Assembly (NCBI GenBank): GCA_024305405.1
Contig: JAKNDB010000088.1
Span: forward strand, 924,001 to 988,000
Direction: 5' to 3'
Source of the DNA: Dirofilaria immitis
Taxonomy: Eukaryota > Nematoda > Chromadorea > Rhabditida > Onchocercidae
DNA: 64,000 nt
Part shown: piece after piece, positions 1 through 15,400 of the stretch
Position numbering within the stretch: position 1 is the stretch's first letter
Layout of the letters: each line of letters opens with the position of its first letter
Notes under the pieces: model-generated
Seen by the model: the letters and a program-made list of their open reading frames with translations, nothing else
Databases searched by the model: none
Told to the model about the DNA's origin: nothing
Program-made: the position numbers and the translations under genes

Positions 1-984
1 AAATAATAAAATTGGCTAGCCTTACCGAAAAACTATCATTTAAAGTTGGAAATAATAAAAAAGAAAGAATAGTATACTGTATGAATATTTTAAATTTAAT
101 TTATCTTAAGACTATATATGACAGAATTTTTATTACAATTATTTTTTCAGTAAAAAATTTCAAATATTTAAATTACAATTATTATGAAAATATAAAATCT
201 CACAAATAAATTTTACAAATAATTTTGAATAGTGTAAAAATTTAGTCGTAAAATAATAACAAAAAAGATAATTATCATTTGATTATTAAATTTTAATTAT
301 TATTTATTCAAATAGACAACGTTTACGAAAATATTTTTTCATATTTTTTTATGTTTAAATATTTTATAATAACTAATTTATATTTGCATTTATATATAAA
401 TTTTATTTTTAAAATTCTAAAAATTATTTTGTTTATTCACTTTTTTTGATTCTCAAATTTGCAATATTATATATTCCAATTTTCAAAATATCATCAAAAT
501 TTTAATAACAAAATAAATCATTTTATGTTTATTATTAGATTTTGAAAACGAATACAAAAAAAAAAAACAAGACGAAAATATTGAAATAAATATAAATATA
601 TATATATATGATTGTATTTGAAAATGATCATCATCTGGCTTTATGAAAATATAATTAGGAAATTGGTTTTCCTTTCAATGCTTCCAAACTATTCATTGCA
701 AATAATTTGCCTTTCATCGAAAATAATTTAAGCAATCGTTTCGATTTTGAATGATTTATTGAACGTATTAAGGATCTCCCGGGATGATACTACTCTAGGA
801 TAATTATTCGATTCATTCAAATTTAAAGCCTTACCGATTATGCCTTTTTAAACAATGATTACTTTCAATATCTCATATTGCTAAAAATAAATAACACTTT
901 TGTTGTAATGCTACTTAAGTACCACTTCTTTTTCTAGAAATACTTTTTCAAGCTTCGATTAGTCTGCAGAAAAGAAACTAACTG
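1..984. other. AT-rich flank without a recognisable gene
   Basis: This stretch is A/T homopolymer-rich sequence with stops in all frames. The short open frame near 12-209 has low-complexity K/N/I/Y composition and no domain. I see no exon, RNA gene or repeat that I can name. Confidence 0.6.
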
Positions 985-989
985 TTGAA

Positions 990-2035
990 AATGCATATCA
1001 ATCATCATCATCATTATACTCATCATCTCTTTGTCATTATCATCATAATCATCGGTATGCTCATCATCATTATCATCATCATCACCATTATCATCATCAT
1101 TCTCATCGCCATTATCAACATTACCATTATCATCATCATTACCATTATCATCATTATTCTCATCAATATCATCATTCTTATCATTATCATTACCATTCTC
1201 ATCATTTCTTTATCATCATCATCATCATTACCGGTATGCTCATCATCATCACCATTATCATCATCACTCTCATCATCATTATTATCATCATTTTATCATT
1301 ATCATTGCCATTATCATTATCATTCTCACTATCATCATCAGTATGCCCATCATCATTATCATCGTCATTACCATTATCATCATTATTCTCATCAATATCA
1401 TCATTATTATCATTATCATCACTATTCTCATCATCTCCTTATCATTATCATCATCATCATCATTACCGGTATGCTCATCATCGTTATCATCATCATTACC
1501 ATTATCATCATCCTTTTCATCGTCATTATTATCATCATTGCCGCTATCATCATTATTCTTGTCACCACCATCATTATTATCATCATCATCACTATTCTCA
1601 TTATCTGTTTATCATTATCATCATTATTATCATCACCATTCTCATCATCCTTTTACCATTATCATCATTCTCATCATTACCATCATCATCATCGCCATTC
1701 TCACCATCATAATTATTCTCATCACCATCATCATTATTATCATTATCATCACTATTCTCATCATCATCATAATTATACTCATCATCTCCTTATCATTATC
1801 ATCATCATCATTATTATCACTGTTCTCATCATCTCCTTATCATTATCATCATTATCACCATTATCACCACTACTCATCGTCATTATCATCATCATCATTG
1901 CTTACCATCATCATTATCATTATTATCACCACTATTCTCATCATCTGTTTATCATTATCATCACTATTCTCATCAACTGTTTATCATTATCATCACTATT
2001 CTAATCATCATCATATTTGTCTTCATACTCGTCCT
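990..2035. repeat. ~1 kb imperfect ATC/ATT trinucleotide repeat
   Basis: The plus strand is almost entirely TCA, TCATTA and TCACCA triplets. A longer element, GGTATGCTCATCATC or a close variant, recurs near 1054, 1231, 1341 and 1467, so there is higher-order duplication inside the microsatellite. The repeat keeps several frames open, which creates long His/Ser/Ile low-complexity translations. These have no start context, splice signals or domain and I do not treat them as genes. It lies about 0.9 kb upstream of the first exon of the NK-2 homeobox gene. Tracts of the same motif recur near 12.57, 27.63 and 35.79 kb. Confidence 0.9.
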
Positions 2036-2910
2036 CATTTATTTCAACATAAATTGGCAATATTTTAAAAGTTAAAATTTAAAAATTATTTTGCAAATAT
2101 TTTTGAATTTACTTCTTTCTATGTTTTGTATTCAATTTTCCATTTATATCGATCGCATTAATTTTATTCTCTTTTATTTCAAAATATTTTAGTAGTAATG
2201 AAGATAATCAATTATCTTCATTATATTTTTATTGTTATTATAAGTAGCATTTTTTGTTATTATTACGTTAATTAATTTTATCACTTATTATCATTACTAT
2301 TTATCAATATGTTAATATTAGTATCAGAATTTGAATTATATTTAATTACAACTTCTAAGCTATCACGATGTTGTTATTATTAATATTTAAATGTCCAACG
2401 TTATTGTTTTAATAATTATTTTTAGAACTATCAAAAAAATTACTACCATATCATCGATGCAAAAAGAAAGATAATCTTATCGATAATAATATTTTAGAAA
2501 CTTATAATCATTTCATTATCATGAAAAAATTAGTCCTTAGAACTGTAAACCTTATATTATCATAATTACTTTTATCAGTGTATTAATTATCATCACATTA
2601 TGAAAAAACCATTCCTTCATATCTTTCAATTCATTAATATATATTATAAATACTTTTATCACTATATTCTCTTTTTATTAAAATTCATTTATCATTGTCT
2701 AATCGAAGAAGATAGTATAATCATTATTCATTGATTGCTTATCGTTAAAAAAGATATAGAGAATATTAATTGTTTGCAATGAATTTTTAAATCACATTAT
2801 GCAATAATTTCCACTGATAATTCTTTAATATTTTAATGATAAGTATTTGATTCTAATGATAAATACTTAATTCTCATATTTTGAATATTTAATTTAAAAA
2901 AAATATTTCA
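2036..2910 (+). promoter_or_regulatory. Upstream region of the NK-2 gene with a probable splice/trans-splice acceptor
   Basis: This is AT-rich sequence between the ATC repeat and the first coding exon. It ends in AATATTTCAG at about 2902-2911, ten bases before the ATG at 2922. That is the position expected of a nematode spliced-leader acceptor or of the end of a 5'-UTR intron. No TATA box or other promoter element can be assigned with confidence. Confidence 0.4.
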
Positions 2911-2921
2911 GTATATTTGTA

Positions 2922-5900
2922 ATGAAAATGAAATCAGAATTATTAAATGATGAAACTAATAAATCATCGGAATCTAATTCATTTCGTTTGAAAAATATTG
3001 GCCAAAATATGAAAAATACGATAGAACGTTTGACAACATTAGAAGCTGATAAAATTGGTGATAAATTAAAACGAACTGATCAACAACAATTTCAATCTAC
3101 TACTCATACAACAACAATCAGTAATAATGCTGTAAGAAAACAATTGATAAATCAACATCGTTTTACAGTTAACGATATCTTATCACCATTAAATAATATC
3201 GGTAAGTGATATTTAATTTTTATTTTATTTTAAAATTTTTAAAAATTTCATTAGCCTAATATTTTAAGTGTAATATTTTTAAGCATAATTTTATGAGCCT
3301 AATATTTTTTTATAGCCTAGTATAAAAAGGAAGGAAATTGAATTTTTTTTTAATTTCTCAATCTTCAACAGTGTAGCTGAAATAATATCGGATCATTTTA
3401 ATTAATGTTATCAAGAATTATCTTAAATTTATAAAATGTCAAATTGTTTATCAAATTATTACAATTTTTATATCGTTTAAAAGTTAAGCAATAAGTCTGC
3501 ACAAATAATCATAATCTCATTAATTATCTTATCATAGCAAAAAAAAAAAAGAAATTTAAATCAGAGGAACAAAAAATTTGTGATAGAAATTTCAAAAAAG
3601 GAATGAACAATATTTTGAGAAATTTTCTTTCTCATAAAAATTAACTTTTGAAAAAAAATATTTTTATAAAATTTTTTTTTTTCGCCGCCATAAAAATAAT
3701 TCTTTAAAATAAATTTGTTAAAATTTTTTCACCGTTCAAAAGAAAGTTTTTTAAATTTTTTAAAATTTACAATCCAATTAAAACTTTTTATTGGAAAAAT
3801 GAAACGAATAAATTAAAACTTTTTTTTATTTTTCGGGTCTTATAATTCTTAAAATTTTATTTGAAAAAAAATTCTTCAATAATTTGTAAAAAAACAAGAA
3901 AGAAAAATAAATAAACAAATATTAGAAATACCATTTATTTATTTATTTTTTTGATTTTATTCTCGTCTTTTTTTTATTCTCGATCATTTCTCATCTAAAC
4001 AACAGTTACAACAACTAATTCCTATTTCTTTCCTTCTATATTTCAAATGGATTATTATTATTATAATTGCTATAAGAATTAAATATTTACTTTGTTTACA
4101 AATTATCAAATATTGATAAACTTTTTAGCAAAAAAAAAGAAATATACAAATAATTCAAAAAAGAAAAGTGATAATAAATAATAGTTCAAAATAATTATTA
4201 TATCCCTAATGATAACAAAAATTTTTCAAAATAATTATTATATCCCTAATGATAACAAAAATTTTTCAAAATAATTATTATATCCCTAATGATAACAAAA
4301 ATTTTTCAAAATAATTATTATATCCCTAATGATAACAAAAATTTTTCAAAATAATTATTATATCCCTAATGATAACAAAAATTTTATCTATTATAATTCA
4401 GTATGCATACATATATATATATCTGTCTATCAATTCATTTTAACAATATCATAAATTGACAAAATAAGCAAATAATTCATCTTATCGGTTTCCTTTTATC
4501 ATACCGATAAGAAAATGAAAGCGACAAAATGTAATTCACTACTAACACCTATTATATTCCAATCCCATTTATGCATATTACATGGATAATCTAAGATTTG
4601 TTTGTACAATTAATGGATTATTCTTGATCACAAGTAAAAAGTAGAAGGAGAAGAAATCAAAAGAAATCGATTATTGATCAGAAATGAATAGTTGAAAAAA
4701 AATATATACGACAATATCATATTATATTAAACGAATAAAATCATGATATATATATTTATATATGATATATATATATATTTATATACTGTATAATGATGAA
4801 TGTATTCTAAAATAAAAATACACTAATTAAAAAATGCAAAAAGGCAATGATCAATTATTGATCGGATGGAAAATAAATATTTTAAAAATTTACGAGCATA
4901 CTGTATTATTTTAAACTAATAAAATCATGATATATATTTATATTCCGTATAACAATGAATATATTCTAAATAAAAATTCTTAATCAAATAAAAATAAAAG
5001 AAACGAAATGATCAATTATTGATCGGATCGAAAATAAATAATTTAAAAATTTACGAGCATACCGTATTATTTTAAACTAATAAAATCATGATATAGATAC
5101 TGTATGCTGATAAATATATTCTAAATGATAATGGGAAAAAAGAAATGAAGAGTTGAATGATTTTTTTTTTTTTGATTTCTTATGTCCTAATATAATTTAC
5201 GACATGATATGCGGTTTCATTTTCATTTTTTTTTCATTTGTTTACATTTCGTACTACGGTATCGATGTACATTATTGCGTTCATTTTTATTATTTGTTAT
5301 GAAATGTCATTTATATATGGTAATTTTTTGTAAATTTTTCCTTTCCCATTTCACATCCATTACTTTGATTAAATTTTTTTTCAATCTTTTAAATGAATTA
5401 TTAATTGAAATTATTATTATTAATTATTTAAGTTCTAAAAATTCTATTCAAATTAATTGAATTTTTAATTTCTAATTTAATTCGATTACTTAAAACTATT
5501 TCTTTTTAAAAATTTATTTTTTAGTTGGCAATTAAAATTCGATAAAAAAAATAATTGCAACGATTGAATGAAAAATTTACCATTCTCTTTAATATACTAT
5601 AATTAACTTATCTATCTTATACAAAATTACATTGATAAAATTAAATTAATAAAATTTGAAATTGTATAATTTAGTATATTATTAGTAGTATCAAATTACA
5701 AATTTAATTAATTAAGTAAAATAGTATCAAAAATAATAGATGTTGGGTTTTATAAGATTGATTCTTAAGATTGATCCTTGCATTTTTTTTCTTATTAAAA
5801 TGTTAAAATATTGATTAATAGATTAAAATTGATATTTGCAATTTGATTTAATATAATTGAAATTAAAATTACCCCTAGCTGATATAGAAATAAGCTTATA

Positions 5901-8900
5901 TTTTATTAGTGATATGTAAATTCGTAATTCAAAAAAAAATGTCAAATCAATTATTTATTCAACAAATTATCAAAATATTTAATCGATTATTTCAATACTA
6001 TTTCATTTATCGATTTGATTAAATCAATATATTATCAAAAGAAATCAATATTTTTATTAAACAAATTAAACTAATTGGAATTGATATAATATATTTTTGA
6101 TGCTAATACTATACAACAAAATTGAATTCGTATCTGTATTCGAAATCCAATTTTTATTCTTTTTCATTTCTATACATTTCATCGTTCAATTTTTGGCTTA
6201 ATCTGAAATCATTTACAGTAATCATTTCAAATTGATTGAAATATTTGAAACATTTAAATATTCGATTAAACGAAATATTTAACATTAAAATTAAAATATC
6301 CAAAATGTCTAATAATTCATATAAAATAATACATATTAGCAAAAAATAGAAATTAAATTAAAATTTACTCAACAAAAATTATATTATTGTTTTTCAAATG
6401 TATAATTTTAACTCAATTTTATCATTGTAAAATTATTAAATTATCATAGTTTTAACAAATTTAAATACTCAAAAATTTAATTATTTGAGTTCGGAAATTA
6501 AATAATAAAATAATTTATTCAAATATTCTATGGTAATAATAAAAAGTTTATTTTCATATTTTATAAATTTCTTCTATTTCATCTTATGCATATATAAACT
6601 TTATAAGCTTAAATATGCCGATTATCTTTAGCTAACCATACATTAATATTATGCATTGACTATTTATTAGATTATAAAAAATTGATAATTAGATTAGGAA
6701 CTGATATCACTAATCATTTATCAGATTTATATTTTTAACAACTATGCAATCCCTTTTCAAATATTTTACCATTCCAATCAATAATTGATAAAGAAATTTT
6801 TCAAATAACTAATCAATTATCTTCATATAGATTTGGACAGAAGGATGGAAAAAGAAAAATGAAATGTCCACCAATGACCGACCACTTGAGATACCTTGAA
6901 TGAAAAGATAAAAAAGAGAGAAAACGAAAATTGAAAATACTATTGATAACAACCTGATACAATGATTGACAACTTGTCATACTTTAAAAATTTTTCAATC
7001 CTCAAAAAAAAATGATCATCGACTTTTGATGATGAAGTATCTGATAAAGTTATTTTATCTTGAGAACACTTCAAGATAAGGTTTATCCATTGTCGTTCAT
7101 TCTTTCTTTCTTTCTTTCTTTCTCTTTTTTTTCAAATTTTTTTACTTCAAATTTTGATCGAAATGAAAAATTTTTCAAAAATCAAACAAAATGAAATTAA
7201 ATAGAGCAAATAAATTTTATTGATTAAAAAAAAAACTTTTTCTAACCTAATTTATTATTATAAAATTTAAATTTATTTTCAATGCATGCATTTTTCATTT
7301 CCATTTTAATTTTTTGATTTCATTTCAATTCTTTAATTTAATTGCAATTTTTGCTTATATATTGCTATGATTAAAATAATATTAGAATGTCAGAATATAA
7401 TCAATTGCCATAATTAAAATGATTTTAATTTTTAATGATAGTATTAATATATTTAATTTATTATAGTTATAATATTTCTTCGGTTTGAGGTTAAATTTTT
7501 TGAAATATTTTCAAATATAGCGTATATTTAAAATAAAGAATAAAAAACTTATTCATAAGAATTTGTTTTCTAATTTTTTAAATTTTAATATAATTAATTG
7601 CTATAATTAAAATGATGTTAGAATATTGGGATATTTGAATATTGCCATTTTCTAAAGTTAAAATTTCGAAAAGATCGAAAAAAATAAAATTAAAATTTTT
7701 AGATTGTTTTACTTTGAACAAAAAAAATTAATATTTGATGGAAATTAAAACTGTTCGAGAAAACTGAGAATAAATAAGTGATCATTAGGAATGAAGATTA
7801 ACAAAGTTTTTTTCGTTCTCGAGAATTAAATTTACTTTGGCTACTAATTATGTATATCTCGATAGTCAGTTAATTATTTTTGGAGTACATGCTCATTTCA
7901 AAGTTTTTAAAATTTTAAGCCTTTAATTTTTTTCGTTTTTCTCGAGATCTAAGAAGTACGAGAAATGAGAATGTATTGATCTCAAGAGATCTGGGATAGA
8001 AGAAAAGTATTAAATATATATAGTTCAAATAAAAAACTACTGTATTCAGGTAACTTATAAAATTAATTAATTTTATAATTAATTATAAGATGGATGGAAT
8101 AAAAATGGCAAGGAAAATGCGAATGAATAGAAATTGATGAATTGAAATTAATTAATGGAATGGGAATTGAAATCAATTATTATAATATTACAATGATATA
8201 TTTACTATTTTGATTTACAAATAATGAATCAATTAATTGTAAAATTTGGAATCGAAAAAATTTCTCCTAAAGTTTTGATTAAAAAATTTTTGATTTCGAA
8301 TTTCATAATTAATTGATTTGTAATTTGAATCAAATCAATCGATGAAGAAAAAAATTACGAACATTTTGTATCAATCAATAAATGTGATATAGAAGTTAAT
8401 AATTGATAATGAACAAAAAAAAAACAAAACAAAATTTTGACAGTTGACCGGGAGATCAATACCGATAAGTTAAATATGATATATTTATTTTAGTTACCGT
8501 GCCTTGAATAATATTAATTTTGCATGTTATCATTAATCATTTAGGGCAAATGATAATTTTATATTTTATTTAGAGCTATGAAGCAATTGGAGGGCTAATA
8601 TTTTCCATTATTATTTTACATCGATTGATAAGCTTATATAAATGGATAATTTATATAAAATGATTAGTGTATAGATTGGAACTGATAATTTTTGATAAAA
8701 TAAGAAACATTTAAAAATCTATCTAACGATATTTCGAAAATATTAGATATACTGAATATGTAAATATAATAATAAGATTAATAAATGATAAAATTTGAAA
8801 TTTTATTTGATAAGATTATAATAGATTTAATATTATTGATTTGTTATCAATTAGCTTTTATTATATTTGCATAAAATTACTTAAAATTAATTGAGGAAAA

Positions 8901-11900
8901 TTATTAGCAAATCGAAAATCTCAAATGATTATTTATGCTTATATTAATTCTGCAAATTGAACCCTTAACCTTTTGTTTCTGTATTTTAATCATATATTTT
9001 ATATAGATTTGATAAAACATAAATATTAGCTCAAAAATTAATTAAACATTAATTAAAGCTATTTCTTAGCAAATAGAAAATTTTTCTAGAAACCTAAATT
9101 TTATTATATTATTTTTGCCGATTAATTTTTAATTCCTTTTTTTCCAGTATTTCAATTATACCTTAAGCATTGTCTGATATGATAAGAATATTTTAAAATT
9201 TGATATGATAAAAATATTTGTAAAATTTTATAAAATTAAAAGACAAATTTAAAAAATTATATATATTCTATTTTTTTCCCTATTAAAATAATAATATTAC
9301 CATCAATATCGTATTGATTAGATTTGCATATGTGATCGAATTTTCAGTAATCAATCGTAGCGATCCTGAAGGTACTGTATCTAAAAAAATATAATTCAAT
9401 TGAAATGACAGTATTGATTAATTTTTCTCTTTTTTTATCAGTTACGCTTTATCATTATTATTCGTATGTGCAAAAATTGATGATATATTGAATATTTAAT
9501 TGGTTAAATTTGAAATTTAGTACTTAATATAAATACTAAAATATCTCAAAGTACTTAATTGATTGGCTAAATTAATCAATAATTAAAAGGCAATAGATTA
9601 TTGTTACTATTATTTAGCCAAGAATGTTATGTAATTGAGTTATCGGTGGAATTTTCATTGATCAATCATAGCCATCCTGAAGGTACTGTATTTAAAAAAA
9701 AATAATTCAATTGAAATGGCAGTATTGATTAAATTTTCTCTTTTTTTATCAGTTACATTTTATCATAATTATTCGTATATGCAAAAATTGATGAATGATT
9801 AAATTTGAAATTTAGTACTTAATGTAAATATCAAAAAATTTCAAAGTACTTAATTGATTGGCTAAATTAATCAATAATTAAGAGGCAAACAATCAATAGA
9901 TTATTATTACTATTATTTAACTAAGAATATCATTTAATTGAGTTACTGGTAGAATTTTCATTGATCAATCATAGAGATCATTCAATACGCTAAGATATTT
10001 TACTCCCCAATTAATAAATTTTTATTACCTGGGTACTAATCCAATTCAAAAACCAAATTTTAAATACTACAACAAAATACGAAAAAAAATCTGAAAAAAT
10101 TTACTTAAATTTGAAATTTAATATTTAATAAAGATACTTAAAAATCTCGAAGTGAGTGATTGATTGGTTAAATTAGTCAATAAAGCAATTAATAGATTAT
10201 TATTTAGCTAAGAATGTTATGTAATTGAATTACAAATGTAACTAAGTCCAAAAAAAAATTCTAAGATAAAACAGCATCATTATCAGGTTAGATTATCAAT
10301 TAGGTAGCGTACGTGATTTGTTACGTTTTACAAATGTACTTTACGTTATCATCGATCAATATAACATTAAAGCATTTTTGAAACCTAGCAATGTTTATTG
10401 AATTTCTATACGTTGCTAACAAGATTACGTCAATTGCATACTTAATCATGATACGCTTAATCATGTTACATTTATAACTACTGACTCTTAATTGGCTCTT
10501 AATTACATTTATACGCATTACGTAAATCAAATATGTGGAAAGTTCTTAATAAAGATATCAGATAAAATGATACATACCGATCATATCATTAATCTGTTTA
10601 GTAATGTATAAAAACCGTTGATAACATTTTTAAAACCAATGAAAAAATACAGTAATCTTAATAAAATTAAGTATTTTGAAAAATTTTACTAAAATACTAA
10701 AAAATTGTTTTTAAATTTCTCTTATTATATATTATTACTTAAAGTTACTAACGTTATTATTAAGCAATATTTTGCTAGAAAAGTTTATAGAAATATTAAC
10801 GAATAAAACTACGAATACCAATAGTATCGTATAACGGTTAAAAATATTCATACTAACGTGAAATGTTTGTTGTTGACTATATGATCAAGTTGTGTATTTT
10901 TGCTACATGGCGTCATTTTCACGTTTCTTTAATCATACGTATCGATTTTAGCAATAGTGCCTGTAAAATAATTAAATATCTCAATAGATCATAATAGTAT
11001 ATCGTAATATAGCTTACAACTGTATTACAATACATATATACATATGTAATTAATGACAACAATACATATATACATGTATTAATTTAATAATTAATAATAT
11101 ATATGCATTAATTTAATAATTAATAACAATAATACATATATGTGTTAATTTAATAATTAATAACAACAATGCATTTATATATTAATTTAATAATTAATAA
11201 CAATAATATATATATGCATTAATTTAATAATTAACAACAACAATACACATATATGTACTAATTCAATAATTAATAATAACAATGCATATATATGCATTAA
11301 TTTAATAATTAATAATATATATGTATTAATTTAATAATTAATAACAATAATACATATATATGTGTTGATTTAATAATTAGTAACAACAATGCATATATAT
11401 ATTAATTTAATAATTAATAACAATAATATATATATGCATTAATTTAATAATTAACAACAATGCATATATATGCATTAATTTAATAATTAATAATATATAT
11501 GTATTAATTTAATAATTAATAACAATAATACATATATATTAAATTTAATAATCAAATTCAAAATTATATTAAAAATGTGGCAAAAAAGAATTAATGAAAA
11601 AAATTGAAATAATTAAAATTATTAGAAAAAGCACAGTAAGCTAACAAAAGGAAAAAAAAGGCTAAATGCTATTCCTTTTAACAATTGCAGAAAGAGAAAA
11701 AAATTCGAAATCATTTTAGCTATTCAGGTATTGGTTAATTTACCATTGCTAAACTCCACCTTTTTCAACCAAATGATAACATTTATTGGACACGCCTTTC
11801 AACCAATAAGATGAGAGAAGATATGAAATATTTGTGATGAATAGAATGAATTAGAGATATGAAAAAGAAATAGGAGAAGGAATTGAAATGAAAAATAGAA

Positions 11901-12374
11901 CGAATTTTGAATAGAGTAAATAGATGAAGAGAGAGTAAGAGAAGGGGAGGAGAAAGGAGGATGAAATGGAAGTATAAGTGGTTATTTAGTGGTAAAGTGG
12001 CAGTAGTAGTAGGTACTAAGTGACTATTGTATTGCGTCCTTTTAGAAGAAATGAAATTTAAAAAAGGAATTTGAAAGTTGAGGAAGAGGAGGAGGAGGAG
12101 GAGAAGGAGGAGGAGAAGGAGGAGGAGGAGGAGGAATTGAAGGAAATGGGAGGAGGAAAGAAGAAGAAGAAGAAAAAAAAGAAAAGGATGGAGAAGGAAG
12201 AAGGAAATGAAATAATTTCTTGCAAATATTTATCTTAAGTGAAGAATGAGAGACTTCGTATAAAGTTTGCTATATTATTATTATTTCGACCACTTTTACT
12301 TCACCAAAAGTAGGCACTTAACGAACAGCTTAAAAATTTCAAAATCCCTAAACTTTCCTTTTCCTTCTTTCCTT

Positions 12375-12405
<31 letters not shown>

Positions 12406-15400
12406 TTTGCTCTTAATTCATTCTTTATTTTCTTTCTTTTATATTTCTACAAACATTTCTTTTTCTATTTCAGGAAGAAAAAAACAAGCAGGAAAAAGAA
12501 AAAGATAAATGACAAAAAAATTTTCAAGTCCACTTATTCATCATTTTCAAGTACTGTACAAAATGTACGATGATGATGATGATATGATGATGATAATGAT
12601 CATCATCATCATTATCAGGATCTATTGAAATATGATTATCTATCATCATTGATACTATTATTATGATGATGATTGTTATTATTAAAAATTACTGTTATTT
12701 GCTTGTTTCTTTTTTCCCCTAAATGTTTATTTTTTTATTATTTGAAAAATAAAGTTTTATTCTTTTTAATTTTTATAGTAAAATAATATAATTATTATAG
12801 AATTATTTATTATTTTCATCACTTCTATGTATTATTACCATTTTTTTATTAATTTTTACTTTAAAATAAAATAGCAAAAAAAAAAGAAAAATAAATTTTT
12901 ACTTAAAATATAAATTTATTTCTTTAATTTCTAAACAAAACAAAGAAATGATTACAGTTGAGTTATATATATTTTTATATATGAAAAAGTAAAATAAGCT
13001 AATTTTTTTATAATTCAATCAATAATATTTATCCAAATTTCAGCTCATTACTAAAATATAAAACTTAATTGATTACGAAAAATAGAGATTAAGGAAAGAC
13101 TTCTCTATCATCAAATAATCATTATTATTAAATCAATATTAATAATTTTAATATTTAAATAATCATGGAAAATAACCATTAATAAATAATTAAGTTTTCC
13201 GTTTATAGTAATCTTTATTCTTAAGAAAATTTGCTATAAATATTTTTCTAAATGAATTTATCAGTAAATGTTAATTTTGATAATCATAGAAGTTTTAAGG
13301 ATTTATACTAACTTTATCCATTTTCTTTATCCATTTGGTTGAATTAATTTTAGTTCTATTTTGAATTTATATTCTATCCATTTCATATTTTCAAATATTT
13401 TTATCGTTTTTCTTCTTTTTAGTAAATTTTTGTAAAAACTATTTTTGTTCTTAGCAAAAATTAGCATCAAAATTAATGAAAAAGAATTTAAAACAAATCA
13501 ACCTATCAGATTAATTATCAGAAATTAAATTGATTAGTCAACTATGACCTATATATACATATATATATGTTATTGATTCTTATGGATCAAAATGAGTAAT
13601 TAGCGGGATTTCTCTAAGATTCTATTTGAATATATATGTGCTATCTACCAGCGATATCATTATCTAATTTTTTTTTGCAAATTTACATATTTATGCTATA
13701 ATTATTTTTGTACTAATTTACTAGAATTAAGTATCAAATATTTAATTAAATTTTTAATTTTAAGAAATTAAAATTTTCATTAAATGGCAGTTTTTAGTTA
13801 TATATTCTTTCTAAAATTAAGTGTGGCGTTAAAATTTGGTATGGAAATTTGATTTTTTAGACATAAATATAAAATAATATTCGATAAATCGATTATATTA
13901 TTAAATTTTAATCATAAAATTAAATACTATACCGTATACATTTTAAACAAATCTCATTATCAAGTTAAGCGAAAATTAAAAAAGGCAATGTTTAAAATTG
14001 ATTTTGTAAAGTTTATAGAAGTAATCATGTTAAACTTTTTCCTTATTATCATAAGCAAGTTTATAAAAATTTTCTATGAAAAAGTTTGTAAGATAAACTT
14101 CTTAGATTTAATTTCAAATTAATATTATGCTGTAAGAATTTAATTCAATAAGCTTATTTAGTAAAGTTTTGGAAAGAAAAATAGCTTACTTATCATTAGC
14201 ATATCATATCAATAAAATATTTATATTATTTATTCAATGCATTAGTATAAGTAACAATTCAAAATAAAAATATACTTTGCAACGATTATAAATAATTTAT
14301 TAAAATAATACAAATTTGATTTGAATTTTATTGGATGCAAATTTAAATTTACACTTTTTCCATTTTTTTCTCCGAGGAATTCCATTTGTTACCGTAATAT
14401 GGAAGTAAAAATAGGAATGATTTAGGATATCTGGATCATCGTAATGGGACATATTTGTAAATTGCACTAGATATTTGGTAAAACATACTATCATATGTCA
14501 TGTGATAAAAACAGAAATGAAAACAAAAAAGGAAACAAATTTGACATGGTTACTGTAATTGGATAAAAAAATGAATGATTTGAAATCGATATTTTTGCGA
14601 TGAATTTTATTACCGTTTCCTTTACATATGGAAAATTTATTTTTTGCAAAATTTAAATAACTGAAATAAAATTATATATATATATTTTTTTTAGCTCGTG
14701 TTCATCAACGTTTGCTGAAAATGGCAGCAAACTCAGCATCGGGTAGTATAACATCATTAGACGCATCACCAGTAGGATTTTCCGGATATCGTTCAACAAG
14801 TAGTACGATACATTCGGTAACCGGAACCGGAACCGGTCCAAATAATGGTATGGGAACGGTAGCAACACATGCAAGTGCTGCTACAGCATCATCTGCATTT
14901 AGTGCATCACCTTATCTTACCGGTCATTTTGGTAATAGTTATCAACCAGCACCAGATTTTTCAAGGTTCATCATCTATACTGTAATTAAGAAAAATTTTG
15001 ATAAAAATTGAAATAAATATTCAAAAAAAAATGAGTAAGAAAAATTTCAGTAAATATCATTCTTGTTATCAATTTTTTTCTTATCAGTTTTTTTTCTTCA
15101 AATTATTAAATTTATTTTTCAAAAAATTTTTAGCTATGTTGCAAATGCACCATCAGCAGCTGGTTGGTACAGTACACATGATCCACGATTTGGTTTGTTT
15201 CAGTTTTTTTCTGTTTTTTTCAATTTGAAATTTTATTTTAATTTTAACAAATATTATCAATTTAGTATATTACAGTAATTTATTGTATAAAAATATAAAT
15301 AAATTATATATGTATATATAATTTTCTCTCTCTCTCTCTCATAATTAATTCATTTCCCAAAATATTTTTACGTATAAGAAATAAAAGTTTCAATAATATT

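Larger units (their letters stand above)
3202..14694 (+). other. 11.5-kb first intron of the NK-2 gene
   Basis: The intron begins GTAAGT at 3202 and ends TTTTTTTAG at 14694. It contains no exon I can recognise. It holds a 40-bp tandem array (4185-4385), a family of diverged ~170-bp units (4665-5105), another family at 9.3-10.2 kb, an AT minisatellite (11.02-11.55 kb), purine and pyrimidine tracts (12.07-12.41 kb) and an ATC inverted repeat (12.57-12.68 kb). One exact CCACTTGA (reverse complement TCAAGTGG) lies at 6882-6889 and matches the binding site preferred by NK-2 proteins. A long first intron is compatible with cis-regulatory content, but that is inference. Confidence 0.7.

Noticed and set aside
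985..2068. Long plus and minus open frames rich in His, Ile and Ser
   Set aside because: They are translations of the ATC/ATT repeat in every frame, with no start context, splice sites or domain.
4185..4385. Possible CRISPR-like array
   Set aside because: The 40-bp units abut with no unique spacers; it is a simple tandem repeat in a eukaryotic intron.
14653..14874. Minus-strand 73-residue frame
   Set aside because: It is the antisense of NK-2 exon 2, whose plus frame is fixed by intron phase on both sides.
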